Below, one piece after another: positions 38,048 through 45,074 of a stretch of DNA of 45,788 nt (position 1 is its first letter; every line of letters begins with the position of its first letter). Location: IMG/VR virus record IMGVR_UViG_3300046048_000634, positions 1 through 45,788 of that record. One strand, given 5' to 3'. Below the pieces are notes generated by a model that was not told where the DNA came from, did no database searches, and was given only the letters and a program-made list of their open reading frames with translations. A program made the translations under genes and the position numbers. This DNA is from a virus.

Positions 38048-38824
38048 TCACCCGCCGCTATTGCCAGCAACAAGCTGTGCGACGATGTCCGCCACAGTTG
38101 GGGCGACAGCATCAACAAGTCGGTCCTCGTCTTTCGGCGTGAGGCTGGTGCTCCGCGCAACCACTGACATTGCGGATGTGGCGACAACGTTGACAGCGAA
38201 GCTGTACCTCGACCCGACCGCCGTGATGCCACCGTAGAGAACGAGATCCACGCCCAGGGCGCCGCCGATCTCGGCGGCGCACGCCGTACTATCGCAACCC
38301 ACGAAGTCCCGCATCTTCTCGAAGCCGAGGAGCGCGTCAACATCGGCAGCGCTTACCGTCGACAAGTGCTCGACAGCCTGCAGCTGCGCCAGAAGAACGG
38401 AGGTGGCAACAACCCCGAGACGATCGCCGCCATCATCCACATCCGCTCGGAGGTCCAAGACTAGCATCTTGAGGGGCTGGCTCAGCCGAGCAACGATCCG
38501 TTGTGGGGCGGAGCCTCTCGACGCGAGCTCCGCCGCCGGGACGGTCTGGGCGTCGACCCTGCACTCGAAGGTCGCGCGGTCGCCCTGCTGGCTGCCGGGA
38601 ACGAGAACGGCATGTCGGGCGCCATGCCTCTGGCACTGGCCCTCCGCCAGTCTGACCGCGGCGCTCAGGTTCGTGTCCGTGACGTTGCTCAACAGAACTG
38701 CGCCTGGGCTCGAGGCCTCCACCAACGGAGCATTGCGTTGGCTGACGCCATACGTGGTGTGTCGCTTGTTCCACGCGCAGGCGGTAACTGCCGTAAGGAT
38801 CACGATGACGGCAACTCGCAGCAT
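38048..38824 (-). CDS. Myxococcota-type lipoprotein (258 aa)
   Basis: ATG 38824 gives a signal peptide with lipobox VTAC. The C-terminal half (about 120-258) holds KMLVLDLRADVDDGG, VSAADVDALLGFEKM and GCDSTACAAEIGGALG followed by YGGITAVG. This pattern is familiar from Myxococcota/Deltaproteobacterial envelope lipoproteins with a TolB-N/CsgG-like fold. It is convergent with the preceding lipoprotein, with a three-base gap. The motif GGCGTTCAGT and a TACAAA hexamer lie upstream. It appears to be a host-derived cargo gene. Confidence 0.68.
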   Translation of the reverse strand: MLRVAVIVILTAVTACAWNKRHTTYGVSQRNAPLVEASSPGAVLLSNVTDTNLSAAVRLAEGQCQRHGARHAVLVPGSQQGDRATFECRVDAQTVPAAELASRGSAPQRIVARLSQPLKMLVLDLRADVDDGGDRLGVVATSVLLAQLQAVEHLSTVSAADVDALLGFEKMRDFVGCDSTACAAEIGGALGVDLVLYGGITAVGSRYSFAVNVVATSAMSVVARSTSLTPKDEDRLVDAVAPTVADIVAQLVAGNSGG

Positions 38825-38952
38825 CCAAACCCCCCCGTCGATGTTGCAATACCCAATGCCATGGATCGCGACGTCGGTACCATGCAAGAGGAGTTTCCAC
38901 CTGCGCAAAATCGCGGGCTTAGGACGGGCACGCGATCTGCAGCAGAGGTTGA

Positions 38953-38987
38953 TTTGTAGGGGGTCTGCGGCCCTTCCACTGAACGCC
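38953..38987 (-). promoter_or_regulatory. GGCGTTCAGT motif and -10-like hexamer before the host-type lipoprotein gene
   Basis: The minus strand has the motif at 38978-38987 and TACAAA at 38953-38958, 19 bases apart, slightly closer than the other copies. About 130 bases of leader follow to ATG 38824. The remaining sequence to 39035 holds nothing else I can name. Confidence 0.4.
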
Positions 38988-39035
38988 GGTTTAGTCAGGG
39001 GGTGGTGCTAACTTTCAGATCCCAGCGGGGGCTTC

Positions 39036-39260
39036 ATGGCTGGGCCGGCGATGAAACAGGCATTCACGCTATCGGTAGGAGGACGAGAGTTCTCCGTTGT
39101 GGTGGTTCCTGACCTAGGTAGCGTACCGGCAATGGTAGGGCCGTCAACGGCCCTTGTCGCCGACGCTGGCTCTCCTGCGCACAACCGCGAACTGGCCCGC
39201 GAGGCCATCCTTCGTGTTGGCGCGTTCGTCTGCAACCCCGCGCCACATACAACGAAATAA
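39036..39260 (+). CDS. Small hypothetical protein (74 aa)
   Basis: A GGGG purine stretch precedes ATG 39036; ATG 39051 is an alternative. The product begins with strands (FTLSVGGREFSVVVVPDLG) and ends with a helix (NRELAREAILRVG). It precedes the rightward operator. Function unknown. Confidence 0.45.
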   Translation: MAGPAMKQAFTLSVGGREFSVVVVPDLGSVPAMVGPSTALVADAGSPAHNRELAREAILRVGAFVCNPAPHTTK

Positions 39261-39307
39261 GAATACATCTTTTTTTCGTTGACCGGATAGACGAATACAT
39301 ATATCTT
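39261..39307 (+). promoter_or_regulatory. Second operator module and promoter of the rightward operon
   Basis: GAATACATCTT (39261-39271) and GAATACATATATCTT (39293-39307) repeat the half-site of the 36911 operator, and TTGACCGG lies between them. TTGACC (39279-39284) and TATCTT (39302-39307) are 17 bases apart and form a plausible -35/-10 pair. The half-site covers the spacer and -10, so repressor binding would block transcription of the genes from 39333. Confidence 0.65.
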
Positions 39308-39332
39308 CCTCCCCGTCACCAGGGAGGTCGTC

Positions 39333-39554
39333 ATGCCGAGTCGCCGGAGCGCTCAGTCCGCTCAATCCACCGCCGCCGCGCCGCGCATTGAGCGCATCGG
39401 GTCCGCGCCAGTCCGGAAAATTGGTGAGCCCCTGCGGGTCAAGGGCCGCGATTGGGAGACCTACGTCCCGCGCGACGATGACGACCGCCGCATCTGGGAG
39501 GTCTGCCTCCAGACCGGCGAGGTAGTCCGCACAGACGGCGGAGCCGCGGCATGA
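39333..39554 (+). CDS. First gene of the rightward operon, small basic protein (73 aa)
   Basis: AGGGAGG lies before ATG 39333. The N-terminal half is Ser/Ala/Arg-rich; the C-terminal half (WETYVPRDDDDRRIWEVCL) is charged. It overlaps the next gene as ATGA. No function can be assigned. Confidence 0.6.
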   Translation: MPSRRSAQSAQSTAAAPRIERIGSAPVRKIGEPLRVKGRDWETYVPRDDDDRRIWEVCLQTGEVVRTDGGAAA

Positions 39555-39802
39555 CCCGCCGCGAGCAGCTCACCGCCATCGAAGCACTCAACCGCGCATC
39601 CCGCGCCGCCCTCGCGGCCCGGCTGGCCGGCAACACCGACGCCGCCGACCGTCACCAAGCCGACGCGGACACCGCGCGGCGCCGCCTCGGCCGCCTGACG
39701 CCGTCGCGCCCCCGCGGCCCATCGTGCGGGCACCCCGCCTGCTCGCAGCACTACATCGACACCGGCAGCTCAGCGTGTGTGGCGGCCTGGTGGCGGCGAT
39801 GA
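39551..39802 (+). CDS. Small helical protein with Cys/His end (83 aa)
   Basis: An alanine/arginine-rich helix pair (ALNRASRAALAARLAG, ADADTARRRLG) precedes SCGHPACSQHYIDTG, which could bind zinc. It overlaps both neighbours by four bases. Unknown function. Confidence 0.55.
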   Translation: MTRREQLTAIEALNRASRAALAARLAGNTDAADRHQADADTARRRLGRLTPSRPRGPSCGHPACSQHYIDTGSSACVAAWWRR

Positions 39803-40020
39803 CCACCGCGCCCCGCATCATCACCCGCCGGCCCTCGGTAACAGTCGTCGGCTCTGCTGCCGGCCGCGACGCACACTGGCTCCGCGCCGACGACCCGGCA
39901 GTGCGCGCGGCGCACCGCAGGCACGGCCGGTGGGTGCTGGTCGTCGGCGCCGCCGCGCTCCTGATCTCGGTGACCGCGCTCGTATTCGCCGCCGGCGTCC
40001 TGGTCGGGCTGACGATCTGA
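39799..40020 (+). CDS. Small C-terminally anchored membrane protein (73 aa)
   Basis: ATG 39799 overlaps the previous stop as ATGA. A basic soluble region (about 1-44) leads to one strong membrane helix (WVLVVGAAALLISVTALVFA). Tail-anchored topology is likely. Function unknown. Confidence 0.55.
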   Translation: MTTAPRIITRRPSVTVVGSAAGRDAHWLRADDPAVRAAHRRHGRWVLVVGAAALLISVTALVFAAGVLVGLTI

Positions 40021-40028
40021 GCCGCGCC

Positions 40029-40259
40029 GTGATCCGCGACGACGAACAGCACCGCCTCGCCGAGCTCGCTGGCGCACTGCCGCAGTCGGACGCCGACGCT
40101 CTGTTCGACCTCGCCGTCGACGATGCCCGTGCCGCGGCTTCGCTCGCAGGTATCGACGACGCGATCATGCGGCTCAGCCGCATGGCGGATCGGCTGGAGC
40201 GCCAGAATCAGGCCGCGCGCGCGATCCTCCGCGGCGACCCCACGACCGAGATCGACTGA
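40029..40259 (+). CDS. Small helical protein (76 aa)
   Basis: Starts at GTG 40029 eight bases after the previous stop. The product is wholly helical with charged faces (EQHRLAELAGALPQSDADAL, MRLSRMADRLERQNQAAR). No family recognised; it may support the recombination genes that follow. Confidence 0.5.
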   Translation: MIRDDEQHRLAELAGALPQSDADALFDLAVDDARAAASLAGIDDAIMRLSRMADRLERQNQAARAILRGDPTTEID

Positions 40260-40287
40260 CACCAATCACTCACCAGGGAGAAAGACC

Positions 40288-41340
40288 ATGGCATCCAGCA
40301 AAGCACTCACTCACCGCGCCCAGCCCGGCGCCCTCACCAGCGTCCGGACCACAGCCCAGATCTTCGAGGCGTTTCCTGATCAGCTGTACAACGTCCTCGC
40401 GCCGATCACCCACATGGCCGCGCTGCCGGCCGGGACGCGGCTCGCGCTCACCGAGGTTCGGGTCGACGTTCAGGCCGACACCTTCCCGCTGCCGGGAGGT
40501 GCGCGCCTGATTGGCAAGCCGAAGCTCGATCAGATCGCCAACGGTGGCGGGATCTCCTGGCTCGAGGAGAAGCGCGTCGACAACGCGCGTAGTCCTCACT
40601 ACGTCGAAATGTTCGTGCGCGGGCGCATCACGGATTTCGACGGCACGGTGCGGGAGATCACCGGGACCAAGACGATCGACCTCCGCGAGGACGCAGGCGA
40701 CGGGATACCGGGGAAGGACTACGACGAGATCGTCTCAAAGGCGAAGGCGAAGAAACGCGACTACCGCAGCCAACTCATGGAAGCGCGGAAGTTCATCGCC
40801 GAGATCGCGGCCTCCAAGGCGCGGAACAGGGCCATCGCGTCCGCGCTCGGCATCAAACGGTCGTACACGCCGCAAGAGCTACAGCGCCCGTTCATCATCC
40901 CGAAGCTCGTGCCGGACACCCAGGACCCGGACGCGAAACGGATGGTGCAGGCGACGATGGCCGGCGCCGCGGGCCTGCTGTTCGGCGGCCAGGCCGTTCA
41001 GTCCTCGGTCATTGATCAGGCCTTTGACCAGCCGACCCAAACCTTCCCTGGTGAGGCCGGTGAGGAGGTGGACGAGGTGCCCGCGCACCAACAAGCCTCG
41101 TCCACCTCCAACACCGAGCCGGAGGCCACCGGCACCCGCGAGGTCCTCGACATCGTTCTCGGTGCGTGGGCAAAAGCGTCTGAGGCCGGGATGGCCGCCG
41201 ATGGCTTTCGCAAGCTCTGCGAGAGCAACACCGGGAAGGCGTCCAAGGACGCAATGACCCTCGTCGACGCCCAGGCGGTCGCGCGCGCCGTCGAGGCCTA
41301 CGTCGCCACCTCCGGCGATGACCAGGGCTGCCCGGTCTGA
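40288..41340 (+). CDS. Putative phage recombination/annealing-type protein (350 aa)
   Basis: GGGAG precedes ATG 40288. The core (about 60-215) has GKPKLDQIANGGGISWLEE, HYVEMFVRGRITDFDGTV, EITGTKTIDLRED and KARNRAIASALGIKRSYTP. This is a layout seen in phage proteins next to recombination nucleases: substrate-type beta strands, then an R-N-R-A-I helix and K-R-S-Y. A linker and a small helical domain (about 280-350) end it. I infer a single-strand annealing or DNA-binding role from its place before SbcD/SbcC; no catalytic motif proves it. Confidence 0.5.
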   Translation: MASSKALTHRAQPGALTSVRTTAQIFEAFPDQLYNVLAPITHMAALPAGTRLALTEVRVDVQADTFPLPGGARLIGKPKLDQIANGGGISWLEEKRVDNARSPHYVEMFVRGRITDFDGTVREITGTKTIDLREDAGDGIPGKDYDEIVSKAKAKKRDYRSQLMEARKFIAEIAASKARNRAIASALGIKRSYTPQELQRPFIIPKLVPDTQDPDAKRMVQATMAGAAGLLFGGQAVQSSVIDQAFDQPTQTFPGEAGEEVDEVPAHQQASSTSNTEPEATGTREVLDIVLGAWAKASEAGMAADGFRKLCESNTGKASKDAMTLVDAQAVARAVEAYVATSGDDQGCPV

Positions 41341-41348
41341 GGCCCGCC

Positions 41349-42530
41349 ATGTTCATCGCTCACACCGGGGATTCCCACATCACGGCGCGCGCCGGCGAGA
41401 CCGGCATGACGCTCGAGGAGCAGGTCGAGCTGCTGCAGTGGATCGGCACCGATGCATACGAGCACGGGGCCGAGATGTTGATGCACGGCGGCGACCTATT
41501 CGATCAGCTGAGCTCGCCCGACGAGCGTCTCGCAGCGATCCGCGTCGTGACGGCGTGGGCGCGGCTCATGCCGGTGGTGATCGTCCGTGGCAACCACGAC
41601 CGTCTCCGCGACCTCGCGTACCTGGCTGCGATCCGCTCCGACAACCCGGTCCACGTCATCGAAACGCCGAAGGCGGTTGTGGTCCGCGGGGCGACAGTCG
41701 CCTGCCTCCCATGGCCACGAAAGGCCGAGCTCGTCGAGGCGCTGGGCTCGGTCGACCCCCTCGAGGTGCAGGCCGTCGCCGGCGACGCCATGCGGGCCGT
41801 TCTGCGAGGCTTCTCCGTGGAGCTGCAGCGCACAACCGGCCCGCGGATCCTCCTGGCCCATGCCGAGCTCGGCGCCGCCGTGATGGACAACGGCCAACCG
41901 ATCGCCGGCCGATGCGACATCGAGCTGGGCGAGACAGATCTCCTGGGCGTCGGCGCCGACTACGTAGCCCTCGGTCACATCCACCTGCACCAAGTGATCG
42001 GCGGCCAGCTCTGCTATGCCGGGTCGCCGCGGCCGACGGCATTTCCCGCCTACACCGGGTCGCCGCGGTCGCACGGTTACTGTTTGGTCGACGTTCGCCG
42101 CGGCCAGGCGCCCGAGATCACTCACCGCCGCACGCCGTACCGTGAGCTGGTCACGATCGAGGCGTCTTGGGACACCGACGTCGGGGCACTGCAGGGCGAG
42201 GTGGGCCTGCCACTGGTGCAGGTGAGCGTTTCCGCCATCGCCGGCGCCTCGGTCCGACTCAAGTATGCGGTGACCGACGGGCACCGCGCGGCCGCCGCCG
42301 AGATGGCGGACCAGGCCCGGCGAGCGTGGATGGACGCCGGCGCCCACGCGGTGAAGATCGACGCCCAGACCGTCCCGACCTACCGGTTGCGCTCGACGAA
42401 GATCCAGCAGGCGCAAACGACGGCAGACCGGCTGCGCGCCTACTGGGACGAGCGCGGCAACGCGCCGGCTGCGGCCGACGCCACGAGACTGCTCACCAAG
42501 CTCGGCGAGCTCGAGGAGACTGCAGCATGA
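41349..42530 (+). CDS. sbcD: SbcD/Mre11-like nuclease subunit
   Basis: The metallophosphoesterase motifs are all present in order: GDSH (7-10), GDLFD (48-52), GNHD (81-84), H171 in LLAHAELG, and GHIH (209-212). The protein (393 aa) should bind two metal ions and cut DNA ends with the SbcC-like ATPase encoded next, with ATGA overlap. The C-terminal part (about 270-390) would form the capping and SbcC-binding region. In phages such pairs process replication or recombination intermediates. Confidence 0.88.
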   Translation: MFIAHTGDSHITARAGETGMTLEEQVELLQWIGTDAYEHGAEMLMHGGDLFDQLSSPDERLAAIRVVTAWARLMPVVIVRGNHDRLRDLAYLAAIRSDNPVHVIETPKAVVVRGATVACLPWPRKAELVEALGSVDPLEVQAVAGDAMRAVLRGFSVELQRTTGPRILLAHAELGAAVMDNGQPIAGRCDIELGETDLLGVGADYVALGHIHLHQVIGGQLCYAGSPRPTAFPAYTGSPRSHGYCLVDVRRGQAPEITHRRTPYRELVTIEASWDTDVGALQGEVGLPLVQVSVSAIAGASVRLKYAVTDGHRAAAAEMADQARRAWMDAGAHAVKIDAQTVPTYRLRSTKIQQAQTTADRLRAYWDERGNAPAAADATRLLTKLGELEETAA

Positions 42531-44878
42531 AGCTCAAGGCCCTACGGTTCGGCGGCATCGGCCGCTTCCGGGACGATGTCGACGTACCCATCGCGGCACT
42601 CGGCGATGCGGCACTGGTCGCTGTGGTCGGTGACAACGGCGCCGGCAAGACGACCTTCCTCGAACTGCTGCCAGCCAGCGTCTATCGGTGGACCCCGAGT
42701 CGCGGCCCCGTCGCCGGCATGGCCAACCGGCGCGACAGCTACATCGAGGCCGTGGTCGAACTGCTCGGGCACGACTACACGATGCGCCAGCTGATCAACG
42801 GCGTTGCACGTCGGCCGACGACTGAGGCGTATCTGACCCGCGACGGCGAACAGATCGCCACAGGCAAGGTGCGGGACTTCGACGCCTTGGTAGCCGAGCA
42901 CTTCTCCGGTCGCGACATCTACTTTGCCAGCGGTTTCGCCGCCCAGAACGGCGAGGGCCGGTTCCTGGAGATCCCGCCGGCACGTCGCAAGGACCTCTTC
43001 GCCGAGCTGCTCACTTGCGGCCGGCTGCAGGTGATGTCCGACGCCGCCGGCGAGCATTCGCGCGGGGTCGATAGCCGAATCCACGGCCTCCGCGGCCACC
43101 TCGAGGCTCTCGACGCCTGGGCCGCCGAGATCCCGGACTGCGAGACCAAGCTCGCGGCGAACGAGCGGATCCTGGCCGACGCAGCGTCGCGTCGTGACGC
43201 CATCGAGCACGAGGCGCAGCAGGCCGTCGAGGCCCTCGAAGCGTGGCACAGCCGCCGCACCGCGTTGGCCGAGGACCTGTCAGACGCGAAGGCCGCGCTC
43301 GAGCGGGCCAGCCGGGCAGCCGGAGAGCACCGCCGGCGCGAGGACCAGCTCGGCGAGGATCTCGCGACCAAGACGGCGCGTCGCGCCCGCCTCGAGGAAC
43401 GCGTGGCGCAGCGCGACGCACTCGAGCGCCAGGTCACCGATGCCGCTGGCATCGAGGCCTCGATCACGGCGGCCAAGGACGAGCTCGAAACGCTGCGGGC
43501 CTGTCAGGAGGATCACCGGACGGCCGCTGCGGCCTGGCGTCAACGACTGACCGACGCCCAAGCTCTGGCCAGGGAGACAGCTCAAGCCCGCGACGCTGCG
43601 CACGCCCAGACGAAGGCCGAGCTCGCCCAAGCCAAGAAGGACCTGCAGCAATTCGAGCAGCAGGCGGCCGGACTCAGCAGAGTGCCGTGCGGCGGCAGCG
43701 GGGAGTACTCGACGTGCCCACTGATTGCGGGTGCCACCGCGGCGCGCGAGCGCCTCGAGGCGCTCCGCTACCTGGTCGAGAAACTCACAGACGCCGTCGA
43801 CGGTGACCCGCCGGGAACCGATGAAGCCGATGCCGCCCTTGCGGTGTTGGAGAAGATCCGAGCTGAGGAGCCGACCGAGCCCAGCGACCCGAATGAGGTC
43901 CAGGAGGTGGAGCAGCGAATAGAGGCGCTGCAGGCGAGGGCCGCCGGCGCTGCTACGGCGCGCGCCCTGCTGGATGAGACCCGCCAGCAATCAGACGAGG
44001 CGGCCCGCCTCGACCGAGAGGTGAGCGCCACCCGCACCGACCTGGCCGCCGTGCGCAAGCTGCTCCCGGACCTTGGGCAGGCGGAGCACAATGCCGTCAA
44101 CGCCCGCCGGACCAGAGAGACGGCTCTATCGGAGCACGATGCGGCAAAGCCGGCCGCCGCCTCCGAGGACGCCCTCCGCGCTGCCCGCGAGGTCGAGCGT
44201 GAGGCTGAAATCGCGGTGCAATTCGAACGCACTCGTCTCGGGAAGCTGCGCGAGGCGGCCGCTTCCGTGGACGCACGCCGCGCGGAGCTCGACGAGGCCC
44301 TGACCGACCTCGACGACTGGAAGCACCTGCAGACGGCTCTGGGCCGCAACGGGATCCAGGCGCTGGAGATCGATGCCGCCGGCCCGGAGGTCTCGGAGCT
44401 GACCAACGAGCTGCTCCACGCCTGCTACGGGACGCGGTTCTCGGTGAGCCTCGAGACCTCGGCACTCAAGGCTGACGGCAAGGGCACGAAGGAGATCTTC
44501 GATCTGCATGTCATCGACACCGAGCGCGGCACCGACGGAAGTGCGGACCTACTCAGTGGCGGCGAGAAGGTGTTGATCAGCGAGGCGCTCTCGCTCGCGA
44601 TCGCCATCTACAACGCGCGCCGGTCGTCCATACCCATCGACGACTTGGTGCGCGACGAGTGTGCAGGGGCCCTCTCGAGCGTCAACGCAACACGCTACAT
44701 CGAGATGTTGCGGCGCGCGGTGGACCTCGGCGGCTTCCACCGCTGCTACTTCGTTGCACACCAGCCTCACCTCTGGGACCTCGCCGACGCGCGGCTCCTC
44801 GTCGACGCCGGCACGGTCACCATCGCCGACGCCAACGAGATCGTCGTGCGTCCCGCGATGGAGGGAGCGGCAGCGTGA
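42527..44878 (+). CDS. sbcC: SbcC/Rad50-like ATPase
   Basis: The 783-residue protein has a Walker A at 35-42 (GDNGAGKT), long coiled coils (about 180-380 and 410-610), the ABC signature LSGGE (676-680) and a Walker B-like DDLVRDECAGAL near 705-715. At the apex of the coils lie C388 and C397 in PCGGSGEYSTCP, a C-x8-C pair followed by PLI instead of the usual Rad50 C-x2-C hook. It is translationally coupled to the SbcD gene and should form the SMC-like partner that regulates the nuclease. Confidence 0.87.
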   Translation: MKLKALRFGGIGRFRDDVDVPIAALGDAALVAVVGDNGAGKTTFLELLPASVYRWTPSRGPVAGMANRRDSYIEAVVELLGHDYTMRQLINGVARRPTTEAYLTRDGEQIATGKVRDFDALVAEHFSGRDIYFASGFAAQNGEGRFLEIPPARRKDLFAELLTCGRLQVMSDAAGEHSRGVDSRIHGLRGHLEALDAWAAEIPDCETKLAANERILADAASRRDAIEHEAQQAVEALEAWHSRRTALAEDLSDAKAALERASRAAGEHRRREDQLGEDLATKTARRARLEERVAQRDALERQVTDAAGIEASITAAKDELETLRACQEDHRTAAAAWRQRLTDAQALARETAQARDAAHAQTKAELAQAKKDLQQFEQQAAGLSRVPCGGSGEYSTCPLIAGATAARERLEALRYLVEKLTDAVDGDPPGTDEADAALAVLEKIRAEEPTEPSDPNEVQEVEQRIEALQARAAGAATARALLDETRQQSDEAARLDREVSATRTDLAAVRKLLPDLGQAEHNAVNARRTRETALSEHDAAKPAAASEDALRAAREVEREAEIAVQFERTRLGKLREAAASVDARRAELDEALTDLDDWKHLQTALGRNGIQALEIDAAGPEVSELTNELLHACYGTRFSVSLETSALKADGKGTKEIFDLHVIDTERGTDGSADLLSGGEKVLISEALSLAIAIYNARRSSIPIDDLVRDECAGALSSVNATRYIEMLRRAVDLGGFHRCYFVAHQPHLWDLADARLLVDAGTVTIADANEIVVRPAMEGAAA

Positions 44879-45012
44879 CCACCAGGCGACCCTCGCAATT
44901 CGGCGGGGCGCAGGCAGGGGGCGAGTTTGGATCCGGCGACTACATTTATTTCTCCCGCCCCCTGCCTTCCTCACGTCCCGGATGGTCCGGGCGTGGCGGC
45001 GGGCGTTGGTGA
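44875..45012 (+). CDS. Possible small Gly/Arg-rich protein (45 aa)
   Basis: GTG 44875 overlaps the SbcC TGA as GTGA, like other couplings in this operon. The product is rich in Gly, Arg and Pro (FGGAQAGGEFGSGDYIYF) and resembles a disordered peptide. Part of its end lies in a hairpin arm. It could be an artefact of GC-rich sequence. Confidence 0.3.
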   Translation: MTTRRPSQFGGAQAGGEFGSGDYIYFSRPLPSSRPGWSGRGGGRW

Positions 45013-45038
45013 TTTTTCATGACTGGGCGCCCGCCGCC
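44995..45038 (+). promoter_or_regulatory. 11-bp perfect hairpin upstream of the Gp37/Gp68-like gene
   Basis: GGCGGCGGGCG (44995-45005) pairs with CGCCCGCCGCC (45028-45038) around a 22-base, AT-richer loop that contains GATTTTTCATGA. It follows the SbcC region and precedes the ribosome-binding site of the next gene by about 20 bases. It could be an attenuator, a processing site or a terminator; there is no T-tract after the stem. Confidence 0.5.
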
Positions 45039-45074
45039 TTTCGCCGCCGGAGACTGACAGGGAGACAAAAACCG

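Noticed and set aside
42167-42526. N-terminal extension of the SbcC frame
   Set aside because: The extension is Arg/Gly-rich and lies over the SbcD gene; the conserved protein starts at ATG 42527 with MKLKALRF.
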